Origin: an uncultured Lachnospiraceae bacterium
Lineage (GTDB): Bacteria > Bacillota > Clostridia > Lachnospirales > Lachnospiraceae
Reading direction: 5' to 3'
Assembly: GCA_947626285.1 (NCBI GenBank)
Contig: CANQRR010000004.1
Location: forward strand, 1 to 64,000
DNA: 64,000 nucleotides
The stretch's first letter is position 1; every line of letters starts with the position of its first letter. Below are positions 44,212-51,475 of the stretch, one piece after another. The notes beneath the pieces were generated by a model. That model saw only the letters and a list, made by a program, of their open reading frames with translations, was not told where the DNA came from and searched no databases. The translations under genes and the position numbers were made by a program.

Positions 44212-45090
44212 ATGAAAATTACTGAATTATTTGAACGCGGTGAATTTGTAGTATCTGCAGAAGTGGGGCCGCCGAAGGGATGTCACATCGAAGGGCTTCT
44301 CGAGGAAGCGAAAACGTATCTGAAGGGCGTCACGGCGGTGAACGTGACGGACAACCAGTCCTCCGTGATGCGCCTCGGATCTCTGGCGACGTGTAAGGCT
44401 CTGTTGGACGAGGGGCTGACCCCGATCTTCCAGCTCACCTGCCGCGACAGGAACCGCATCGCGCTGCAGTCCGATCTCTTAAGCGCGGCGATGCTCGGGA
44501 TCGAGAATCTCCTGCTACTGACAGGCGACCACACAAAAATGGGCGATCATCCGCAGGCGAAGCCGGTCTTCGACCTGGACTCCGTCTCCCTGATCCACAC
44601 GGTGAAGCTGCTTGAGTCCGGCGTGGACTTGGGCGGAAATGAGCTGGTCGGCGAGCCGCCGAAGTTCGCGAAGGGCGCGGTCGTCTCCCCGTGCAGCGAT
44701 TCCCTCGACGCGCAGCTCGCGAAGATGGAGCGCAAGGTGGCTGCGGGCGTGGACTACTTCCAGACCCAGGCCGTCTTCGAGCCGGAGAAGTTCATCAAGT
44801 TCATGGAGAAGGCGAAACAGTTCGGCAAGCCGGTGCAGCTGGGCGTCGTGATCCCGAAGTCCGCAGGCATGGCGAAGTACATGAACAACAACGTCGCCGG
44901 CATCCATGTCCCGGATGAGATGATCGAGGAACTCAAAGCCGACAAGGAAAAGACCAAGGCCGGCGTCACCGGCACCGAGATCACGGCGCGCATCATCAAA
45001 GAGTGCAAGCCGTACTGCCAGGGCGTCCACATCATGGCGCTCGGCTGGGAATCCAAGATCCCGGGTCTGCTTGAAATGGCTGGAATCTAA
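44212..45090 (+). CDS. metF: Methylenetetrahydrofolate reductase MetF
   Basis: This 292-residue TIM-barrel flavoprotein reduces 5,10-methylene-THF to 5-methyl-THF. Conserved features include SAEVGPPKG near the start, AVNVTDNQSSVMRLGSLATCKALLDEGL, HLTCRDRNR-like FQLTCRDRNRIALQSDLL with the folate-binding Asp, LLLLTGDHTKMGDHPQAKPVFDLDS and the DYFQTQAVFEPEKF strand. It lacks the long C-terminal regulatory domain of eukaryotic enzymes. AGGAG lies about ten bases before the ATG. With the fusion protein and MetV it makes a complete module of the methyl branch of one-carbon metabolism. Confidence 0.95.
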   Translation: MKITELFERGEFVVSAEVGPPKGCHIEGLLEEAKTYLKGVTAVNVTDNQSSVMRLGSLATCKALLDEGLTPIFQLTCRDRNRIALQSDLLSAAMLGIENLLLLTGDHTKMGDHPQAKPVFDLDSVSLIHTVKLLESGVDLGGNELVGEPPKFAKGAVVSPCSDSLDAQLAKMERKVAAGVDYFQTQAVFEPEKFIKFMEKAKQFGKPVQLGVVIPKSAGMAKYMNNNVAGIHVPDEMIEELKADKEKTKAGVTGTEITARIIKECKPYCQGVHIMALGWESKIPGLLEMAGI

Positions 45091-45120
45091 GGATCCGAAA
45101 TCGAAAGGTCCTGACATAAT

Positions 45121-45200
45121 CGAGCAGGGCGGATCTTCCCTGCTCGCTGCGCGACCCGCGTGCTGCGACAACAGCAAATTTTTCCTCTCGCTGATCTGCG
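45121..45200. repeat. Structured dispersed repeat, copy B
   Basis: CGAGCAGGG and CCCTGCTCG form a perfect 9-bp stem, followed by CTGCGCGACCCGCGTGCTGCG and a degenerate right end (CTCGCTGATCTGCG). It begins 30 bases after the metF stop and is followed after two bases by copy C in the same orientation. Confidence 0.8.
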
Positions 45201-45202
45201 AT

Positions 45203-45281
45203 CGAGTAGGGCGGATTTTCCCTACTCGCTGCGCGACCCGCGTGCTGCGACAGCAACAAAATACCCTACGCGGGTCTGCGC
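45203..45281. repeat. Structured dispersed repeat, copy C
   Basis: CGAGTAGGG and CCCTACTCG form the same 9-bp stem as copy B with a compensatory C-G to T-A change. A second stem pairs GACCCGCGT with ACGCGGGTC across the AGCAACAAAATACCCT loop. It ends immediately before the metF terminator. Confidence 0.8.
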
Positions 45282-45283
45282 AT

Positions 45284-45315
45284 AAAAGCCCCGGAGACAT
45301 GCTCCGGGGTTTTTC
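45284..45315. terminator. Bidirectional rho-independent terminator
   Basis: CCCCGGAG and CTCCGGGG form an 8-bp G+C stem around a 5-base loop, followed on the plus strand by TTTTTCTT. On the minus strand the stem is followed by CTTTTA. It can end both the metF operon and the convergent RiPP operon. Confidence 0.88.
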
Positions 45316-45347
45316 TTGCCTTTATGCCACTTCGCAGCTTTTCCGTT

Positions 45348-46577
45348 TTACTCGGCAGCTACAGCTTCCGTCTCCATCTCGCTCGTGTCCATCAGCGCCG
45401 CAAATACCGGGGTGAGGGCAGCGCCTATCACGTCGGTCCCCAGCGTGCTGAACGAATTGCCCAGCTCCTCGGCCGCCGCGTCTTCGTCCATGTCGCTCAG
45501 CATGATCGCGCTGTCCATATCCACGGAATCCATGGTGAAAGCCTCGCCCTCATGCGTGCCCTTAGCCGCGCTCAAGCTCACGCCAAACGGCGTCCCCGCA
45601 TTCACACCAGTGATAGCGACGTCCACTGCGTCTCCGCTCTCGCTAAAGCTCTTGTTCGCCGCCACATGCACTTCGCCGCTCTCCGACGTGCCGTCGTCAA
45701 ACTTCACATAGACGTCCGCCAGATTGTTCAGGCCGTCAGCCGTGCCCTTGGTGACGCTTCCGGATACCTGAAGCGCGTTGACTTCCCCAAGCAGCTGCTC
45801 GCTCAAGCCTGCCGGCTCGCCGTCCACATAGATCATATCCAGGATCTTGCAGAGCGTGTCAATGCCAAAGCTGAACTCAGTCTTGTTGTAAGTACCGTCG
45901 GCAATACTGATCTCCTCGCCGTTGATGCCGGTCTGTACGCCGCCCAGCTCGACGGTCTCCGGACCGGTGATGCACTCCTCGATGACAGCCGCGACGTCAC
46001 CCTCCACGGTAACCTCAGGCAGCGTCTCTTCCGCAGCAGCAGCCTCGGCCTCTGTCTCTACGACAGCCTCGGTCTCCGGCTCTGCCGGCAGCTCAACAGG
46101 TACATCATTCATCCCCTGCACGATGCCGTCCGCAACTGCCTTCGTGTCGATGCTCTGGAGGACGCCGATCAGCGACTGGATCCCCTCGTCCATATAACGC
46201 GCCATCACGACCGCCGGGTCGATCAGGTAATCCTTGGCGCCAAGGGTCGGGCTCTCCAGATGGAGCGCTCCGAGCGTGTCCGTGCCGGTGAAGCACACCA
46301 CGGCAGCTGTCTCGCCGTCCACGTCCAGATGCAGGCTGATCGCCTCCAGCTCGTCTTCCGTGGCGGTGACATCCACTTCCAGTTCCACACCCGTGAGGTC
46401 GATGACCTGTTCACCGCTTGTAAGGCGCAGGTTCGACAGTTTGATGCTTTCCGTCGTCGCGGCTGCGGCAGCCGCAGCTTCCTCCGCGAACGCGCAGGTG
46501 CAGCTTCCGAGCAGCATTGCCGCGCTCAGCACCGCTGCCATCAGCTTTTTCCCTAAGTTCCTCTTTCTTGTTTGCAT
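45348..46577 (-). CDS. Secreted protein of unknown function at the end of the RiPP operon
   Basis: This 409-residue protein has a signal peptide (KKLMAAVLSAAMLLGSCTCAFA) and an Ala-rich start. A beta-rich acidic domain follows (TSGEQVIDLTGVELEVDVTATEDELEAISLHLDVDGETAAVVCF) and then a Glu/Ala linker (residues ~170-190). A second region repeats the style with GMNDV, YVKFDDGTSESGEVHVAANKSF and EAFTMDSVDMDSAIML. The LGSC sequence could be a lipobox, though AFA before EEA is also a good signal peptidase I site. AAGGAG precedes the ATG, which is only 27 bp after the GNAT-like gene, so it is probably cotranscribed with the RiPP genes. I do not recognise the family. Confidence 0.85.
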   Translation of the reverse strand: MQTRKRNLGKKLMAAVLSAAMLLGSCTCAFAEEAAAAAAATTESIKLSNLRLTSGEQVIDLTGVELEVDVTATEDELEAISLHLDVDGETAAVVCFTGTDTLGALHLESPTLGAKDYLIDPAVVMARYMDEGIQSLIGVLQSIDTKAVADGIVQGMNDVPVELPAEPETEAVVETEAEAAAAEETLPEVTVEGDVAAVIEECITGPETVELGGVQTGINGEEISIADGTYNKTEFSFGIDTLCKILDMIYVDGEPAGLSEQLLGEVNALQVSGSVTKGTADGLNNLADVYVKFDDGTSESGEVHVAANKSFSESGDAVDVAITGVNAGTPFGVSLSAAKGTHEGEAFTMDSVDMDSAIMLSDMDEDAAAEELGNSFSTLGTDVIGAALTPVFAALMDTSEMETEAVAAE

Positions 46578-46604
46578 GTTCCCTTTCTCCTTTTCATGAA
46601 AAGT

Positions 46605-47525
46605 TTATTTGAAACGCACATGCGTCGTTTCCATAAATTTGATTTTGAGGACCTGTTCCATGAACAGCTCCTGTAACGCCTCGCCGAAATACCACCGGCT
46701 AAACTGTAGCATGTCTCTGTTGTCCGCACGCACGATGAACTCTATGTCCTCGTACCGCGCGGAAACGTAGTCGATCCACCGTCCCATGAGGCAGACTCCC
46801 GCCATCTTCGCCCTCCGGCTCGGGAAAGCGTACCAGCGCCTCACCTCCAGCGTCGCGGGATCCATAAGGCGGCAAATCACCCAGCCGCACAGGAGATCAC
46901 TCTCCTGCTCCTGCAAAAAGAAACTGGTGTCCTCGTCGAACTCCTTGACAAACGGCTGCAGGTCCTTCAGCTCGTCCCGGTCATCCGCTGAGCGGATCCG
47001 GTCCATGAGCCGGGCCTTCATTTCGGAAGTCAGCTCTGAGGCTCGCAGGATGCGATAGCCCTTCCTCGCCAGATATTCATCCGAATAGCGCTCCGCCCTG
47101 GTGCGAAAGCCCGGCAAATGCACCCGGAACCTGTGATAGGACGGCTCTGTGTGCGCCGTGGCTCCGGAAATCCCCTGCACAAGCCGCTCGATCGGATCCG
47201 CCCGGCCTGCTTTCACGGGATAGCGCCAGAAAAACAGCTTCGGATGATAACGGCGCTCCGCCTGCACAAGCAATGCGCCGATCAGCTCCCGAAGCAGCGC
47301 CGCGTCGCGCCATCCGGGAAGAACCAGCAGCATCAATATCTGAAATTCCGAATCCTCCGGAATGAACCAGCCGCGTATCACTCCGATCTCCTCTTCGTCC
47401 GACGACACGGACAAAAACAGATGCTCCAAAGAGCCCGCAGCATTTGCCGCCGGCTCTTTGGAACCAAGCTTTCTCAGAAGCCTGAGCTGTTCAGTAGGAT
47501 CGTCAATGCTCTGGTACCGGTACAT
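46605..47525 (-). CDS. GNAT-like protein of the RiPP cluster
   Basis: This 306-residue cytoplasmic protein looks like two GNAT-type halves. The first half has a strand-helix arrangement (IGVIRGWFIPEDSEFQILMLLVLPGWRDAALLRELIGALL). The second half has LLCGWVICRLMDPATLEVRRWYAFPSRRAKMAGVCLMGRWIDYV and ends ALQELFMEQVLKIKF. The classical Q/RxxGxG acetyl-CoA loop is not clear in either half. The start lies inside the last codons of the radical SAM/SPASM gene (23 bp overlap), which points to translational coupling and a shared role in peptide maturation. Acylation of the product is a possible role but is inferred from context. Confidence 0.72.
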   Translation of the reverse strand: MYRYQSIDDPTEQLRLLRKLGSKEPAANAAGSLEHLFLSVSSDEEEIGVIRGWFIPEDSEFQILMLLVLPGWRDAALLRELIGALLVQAERRYHPKLFFWRYPVKAGRADPIERLVQGISGATAHTEPSYHRFRVHLPGFRTRAERYSDEYLARKGYRILRASELTSEMKARLMDRIRSADDRDELKDLQPFVKEFDEDTSFFLQEQESDLLCGWVICRLMDPATLEVRRWYAFPSRRAKMAGVCLMGRWIDYVSARYEDIEFIVRADNRDMLQFSRWYFGEALQELFMEQVLKIKFMETTHVRFK

Positions 47526-48846
47526 CGCTCTGTTCCGCCTCTTTTTTTATCTTCGCCTCGTAGTGCAGCTCCAGCAGCTCCTCCAGATGCCCCTTGAAAT
47601 AAGAGCAGCAGCTTCCGATCTTGCCGTCGCGCTTGTGGTTCATGCGCACCTTGTGGCAGCCGCCGTCGCAGATGGGAAAGTAAAAGCACTCCCTGCACTC
47701 CTGCGAGTCCAGATAGGAACAGCCGGTCATACCCTCAGCGATCAGCCCCATGTTCCAGTCGTTGAACCGGTCGATATGGCCGACCACAAGGGACTCTATG
47801 CCCACGTCGTCCCAGCACTTGTACAGCTCGCCGTCCGGCCCCACCACATAAGCGTTGCGCTTCGTGAGCGTACAGCCGGCGTGCGCCCTTCCCGGAAAAA
47901 GCGACAGCGGGTCGATTCCGTATTTCTCGTGCGTCTCGGCGATGAACCGGCCCTTGTCCTCCGGGTCGAAGAAGCAGCTCACATCCGGATGGTCGTCCCC
48001 CTTCACGAAGCCCGGGTAGACCGCCACCTGCTTCTTTTTGTCCTCCGGACAGAGCGCCATGACCTGCCGGTGCACATCGATGAATTCGTCTTCATTTCTG
48101 GTATCCACATTCACACGGATGTGGATCTGCCCCTCGTAGCCGGACTTCAGAAGTCTTTCCAGATTCTGAAGGATGCGGTCGTAAGTAGGACCGCCGTTTT
48201 TCAGGTAACGCCGTTTATCGTGCGTCTCCTTCCTGCCGTCCAGTGTGATCTGGACCGCCCTGACATGCAGATCGTTCAGCTCGTCCGCGATCTCCCCGGT
48301 CAGCAGATAGCCGTTCGTTATCATGCTGGCGCTGTACTTCTTATCCATTTTTTCCACTTCCCGCGTGATGCGGCGAATGGTATTGATCGCGAGCAGCGGC
48401 TCGCCGCCGTACCACACAAGCCCGACGTTCTTAAGCCCCGTGTGGAGCCGGATGAACTCGATCAGCTTATCCGCCGTCTCGTCGGACATCGGGGCGCCGC
48501 TCCGGTTCCCCTCATAGCAGTAGGAACAATCGAAGTTGCAGTTCCGCGTGATCGCCACGGTCAGCATCAGCGTCTGGGTGGCGTAGGTCTCGGTCAGACG
48601 GTGCATCTTCAGGATATTGTACAGCGCGTCGTCCTGTCCGTCCTCCACAAGAAAGCCGTGGCTGCGCAGCAGGAAATAGAGCTGCGGCTGCCCGGAAAAG
48701 TCAAAGCCGTCCGCGTCCTTTTGAATCGCCTCCAGTACCGGAACCAGGTTCTCCTCTACCTGAAGGAAAGCATTGGACGCGGAGTTGTACAGCAGCCAGC
48801 CGTTCCGCCTGGAGCGGAACAGCCGGCTGTATCTGGACCAGCGCAT
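47503..48846 (-). CDS. Radical SAM/SPASM peptide maturase
   Basis: This 447-residue enzyme has an N-terminal PqqD-like peptide-binding region (about 1-90, RSRRNGWLLYNSASNAFLQV). The radical SAM triad is CNFDCSYC (Cys 103, 107, 110), followed by the GGEPLL loop. The C-terminal SPASM domain begins at GCTLTKRNAYVVGPDGELYKCWDD and continues through CRECFYFPICDGGCH to a late CC pair. Such enzymes form thioether, ether or carbon-carbon crosslinks in ribosomal peptides. The ATG is 2 bp after the stop of the first NHLP precursor, so that peptide is the natural substrate. The precise bond formed is unknown. Confidence 0.92.
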   Translation of the reverse strand: MRWSRYSRLFRSRRNGWLLYNSASNAFLQVEENLVPVLEAIQKDADGFDFSGQPQLYFLLRSHGFLVEDGQDDALYNILKMHRLTETYATQTLMLTVAITRNCNFDCSYCYEGNRSGAPMSDETADKLIEFIRLHTGLKNVGLVWYGGEPLLAINTIRRITREVEKMDKKYSASMITNGYLLTGEIADELNDLHVRAVQITLDGRKETHDKRRYLKNGGPTYDRILQNLERLLKSGYEGQIHIRVNVDTRNEDEFIDVHRQVMALCPEDKKKQVAVYPGFVKGDDHPDVSCFFDPEDKGRFIAETHEKYGIDPLSLFPGRAHAGCTLTKRNAYVVGPDGELYKCWDDVGIESLVVGHIDRFNDWNMGLIAEGMTGCSYLDSQECRECFYFPICDGGCHKVRMNHKRDGKIGSCCSYFKGHLEELLELHYEAKIKKEAEQSDVPVPEH

Positions 48847-48848
48847 GC

Positions 48849-49148
48849 TTACTTGTCGAGGCTGACGCCGGTGCCCTGCGCGGCGCAGGCATTGCCGCCG
48901 CAGGTGCCGCCTGCCACCTGGTCAAGCTCCTCCTCGCTGAGCGGCGCGCCGTTGGTGTAGACTGCGTCGATGCCGTCGCCCTTCTCGATCACCTGGATGG
49001 AGTAACCCTCCGGAACGCTAAGCCCCGTAAGCTCCTCTACGGTCTTGACCGGATCCTTGCAGAGTTTCTCGCGGAACGCCGGATCCTGTGCCGCCTTTTC
49101 CTTTATCTGCGCGTATACCTCGTTGATCTTTTCAGTTGTCCATGCCAT
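48849..49148 (-). CDS. NHLP-leader RiPP precursor 1
   Basis: This is a 99-residue precursor peptide. The leader (1-81) resembles the nitrile hydratase alpha subunit (DPAFREKLCKDPVKTVEEL, LSVPEGYSIQVIEKGDG) and ends LDQVAGG, the double-glycine site for the C39 peptidase exporter. The predicted core is TCGGNACAAQGTGVSLDK (82-99), with two cysteines. GAGGAGG lies upstream of the ATG. It is directly followed by the SPASM maturase. The core segment CGGNACAAQGT matches CGGEACAAAGS in precursor 2. The final product is probably a short crosslinked or D-amino-acid-containing peptide. Confidence 0.93.
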   Translation of the reverse strand: MAWTTEKINEVYAQIKEKAAQDPAFREKLCKDPVKTVEELTGLSVPEGYSIQVIEKGDGIDAVYTNGAPLSEEELDQVAGGTCGGNACAAQGTGVSLDK

Positions 49149-49191
49149 GTTTTTTTCCTCCTCTTTTCTTTTTTCATCATACTAAAACTGC

Positions 49192-49587
49192 TCAGACAAT
49201 ACTTCCCGCCGCGGCGCAGGCTTCCCCGCCGCAAACGAATTCTGCCATACAGCCCTTTGCTGCGCATGCTCCCACATCGGGACCCACGCCCACGGCTGCC
49301 GCGCAGGCAGAGACGATCAGGAGCATGCTCAAACCTCCCGCCGCCGTCTCGGACTCCTCATCCGTCAGCTCTCTCCCGATCATATCGGGGAGAACCATGG
49401 TCGCCGTGTAGGCCGGATCGTTCTCGATCACCTTGAGCTTAAAGCCGTCCGGCAGCTTCTCGCCCGCGAACGCTTCGATCGCCTTCGTCGGGTCGGCCAG
49501 AAGCTCCTTGCGGAACGCCTCGTCGGTCATCGCTTTTTTCTGCACGCCGACGTACAGTTCCTCCAGTTTCTGTTGTGTCCATTCCAT
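49192..49587 (-). CDS. NHLP-leader RiPP precursor 2
   Basis: This is a 131-residue precursor. The leader (1-85) follows the same nitrile-hydratase-like plan (DEAFRKELLADPTKAIEAF, KLPDGFKLKVIENDP) and ends TAAGG. The core of 46 residues (86-131) starts hydrophobic (LSMLLIVSACAAAVGVG) and contains five cysteines, with the GACAAKGC and VCGGEACAAAGS segments near the end. AAGGAGG precedes the ATG. It lies 44 bp before precursor 1 and 77 bp after the C-methyltransferase-type gene. A long Ala/Val/Gly-rich core is what PoyD-type epimerases and C-methyltransferases act on in proteusins. Confidence 0.93.
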   Translation of the reverse strand: MEWTQQKLEELYVGVQKKAMTDEAFRKELLADPTKAIEAFAGEKLPDGFKLKVIENDPAYTATMVLPDMIGRELTDEESETAAGGLSMLLIVSACAAAVGVGPDVGACAAKGCMAEFVCGGEACAAAGSIV

Positions 49588-49663
49588 ACGGAATACCTCC
49601 TTTCCTACATATGGTATTTATTTGATACATAATGTGTATCCCTTTTTATAGGTACCGACCGGT

Positions 49664-51475
49664 TCAGAGAACCTTCTGCCTTTCCGGAACGGCCAGGAAC
49701 AGCACCTCGTCCCCGATCCGCAGGATCAGCTTTTTCCGGATCAGCTCTTCCAGGACTCCCTCCGCCCTGTCTCTCTCCTGCTTCCCGCAGGTTTCCAGCA
49801 GCCGGTCTATCCTGACCGCCTGGTCCGCCGCGAGACAGACGTCCTTCTCAAGGCCGTCAAGCACATAGGTCTCCTGCAGGGCGCAGGGCCGTCCGTCGTA
49901 GATCGCGAGAAGACCGTACTGCAGTCTGTAGCTGAGGGTGCAGCCTTTTCGGCTGGCACGCTTCCATTCCAGAACCAGCTTTAAGAGCTCGTCAAAATAC
50001 GGCGTGCTCTGCGGCGGATCCGCCAGAAAGAATTCGTGGAAGCGGCTGTCCCCCGCAAGCTCCTCTCCAAAGAGATAAGGGTAATACCCATCGGGCTTCA
50101 GCGTCACCCCATAGTCCGCCGCCCGCTGCGTAAAGATGCTCTGCCGCTGATAACCGTGCGGGTTCAGCTGCGGCGCGGGCAGATGGAACAACAGCGGATA
50201 AAATTCCATGTCGTGATAATACCATTCCGCCTTCTCCCCGGGGAACGAATACAGCAGGTTCCATGCGAGGTAGATCCCCGCCTCCTTTGCGTTTTTCAAA
50301 AATTCCACGTGTTTGATCCCGCGGTTCCCCTTGTGCATCAGTTGGAGCAGATGATCGTTCAGGCTCTCGATCCCCGGCTGGAAGGATGTGAAGCCGGCCC
50401 TTCTCAGCCTGTGGACGTCTTCTCTCGTCATGTTTGTCTTGACTTCGGAAAAGAGAGAATATCCCTTTCCTGTCAGCAGCTCCGGCAGCTCTCTGACGTG
50501 CTCCCGCGCCAGGATGCAGTCTGTCAGGAAAAAGCTGCGCACCTGATATCTCTCCGCCAGATACGCCAGTTCATCAGCGAAACGCCGGCTGTCCTTCCTG
50601 CGGTAGCACAGCAGCTCAGGATCGGGATGGAGCCCGCAGAAGCAGCACCTGTGCTTCTCACCCCACCAGCAGCCCCGGGAGGCCTCGACCGGCAGGTCGA
50701 CACTCACCCTCTCTGCAAGTCCCGATGCGGAGAGCTCCGCAAAGTAATCGTCAAAATCCGGATAAGGAACCGCGTCCAGGTCCCGGACGGCGTGTACGGC
50801 GGGGGTCCCACCCCTGTGCAGCACCTCCGGGAAGCGCCTATGCAGCTCTTCGGTCCTGCCCTCCGCGATCAGATCCAGCGCGTCGCAGAAATTGTCGTCC
50901 GATTCCCCCACAAACGCGTAATCCACCTGCCCCATGCGGTCCACAAGCGCCTGCCCCCTCTCCGGGCCGACCGAACTGCCGCCGATCACGGTGACGGTCT
51001 TTGGCGCCTTTTCCTTGATCCGCTTCAGAAGCGCAAGGTCGGCGTTGCACTGGGCAAAGGTATAGGTGCAGCCGACGACGTCCGGATCTTCCGCGAGGAT
51101 TTCATCGGACAGCGCGTCCAGGAACCCCGGGACCAGCGGATCGCACTTTTGGACCAGCGAAAAAAAATCCGCCGTGATCCGTTCGTATCCGGCGCCCCGG
51201 AAATACTCCATGGTCTCCTGCCTGGACGGCACATGGCCGTAGCCGGCGTAGGGCGAAAATACTGCCTCGATCAGCTGCATATACATAGCCGCGATCTCAT
51301 CCAGCCGGAAATAAGCCTCCGCCCCGATCAGGCGCGCGAAACGAAGGTTCGCGTAGACGACGCGCGCATCTATGCCGCGCTTTTCCGCGGCCGCTTTCAG
51401 CAGGCTCAAGCCCATCACAGGGGCTTTCGCGGTGCAGAAAGGCATTGTCACCAGGCAGATCTTTTTCACGCCCAT
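49664..51475 (-). CDS. Cobalamin-binding radical SAM RiPP C-methyltransferase
   Basis: This 603-residue enzyme resembles the RiPP maturation radical SAM protein 1 family. An N-terminal B12-binding-type domain (about 1-200, with DPDVVGCTYTFAQCN and VIGGSSVGPERG) precedes a radical SAM domain. The cluster motif is the distinctive SRGCWWGEKHRCCFCGL: Cys 269, 277 and 280 are spaced CX7CX2C, not CX3CX2C. The rest (FFLTDCIL, FQPGIESL, WNLLYSFPGE) fits the family, which methylates unactivated carbons of core residues. Its start overlaps the epimerase gene by 10 bp. It probably methylates side chains of precursor 2. Confidence 0.9.
   Translation of the reverse strand: MGVKKICLVTMPFCTAKAPVMGLSLLKAAAEKRGIDARVVYANLRFARLIGAEAYFRLDEIAAMYMQLIEAVFSPYAGYGHVPSRQETMEYFRGAGYERITADFFSLVQKCDPLVPGFLDALSDEILAEDPDVVGCTYTFAQCNADLALLKRIKEKAPKTVTVIGGSSVGPERGQALVDRMGQVDYAFVGESDDNFCDALDLIAEGRTEELHRRFPEVLHRGGTPAVHAVRDLDAVPYPDFDDYFAELSASGLAERVSVDLPVEASRGCWWGEKHRCCFCGLHPDPELLCYRRKDSRRFADELAYLAERYQVRSFFLTDCILAREHVRELPELLTGKGYSLFSEVKTNMTREDVHRLRRAGFTSFQPGIESLNDHLLQLMHKGNRGIKHVEFLKNAKEAGIYLAWNLLYSFPGEKAEWYYHDMEFYPLLFHLPAPQLNPHGYQRQSIFTQRAADYGVTLKPDGYYPYLFGEELAGDSRFHEFFLADPPQSTPYFDELLKLVLEWKRASRKGCTLSYRLQYGLLAIYDGRPCALQETYVLDGLEKDVCLAADQAVRIDRLLETCGKQERDRAEGVLEELIRKKLILRIGDEVLFLAVPERQKVL

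Noticed and set aside
44515-45300. Minus-strand open frame covering the metF 3' end and repeats B and C
   Set aside because: It reads through the structured repeats and antisense to metF without ribosome site or domain.
47362-48960. Long plus-strand open frame opposite the SPASM maturase
   Set aside because: Antisense shadow caused by high G+C; no ribosome site or known domain, while the minus-strand gene has clear motifs.
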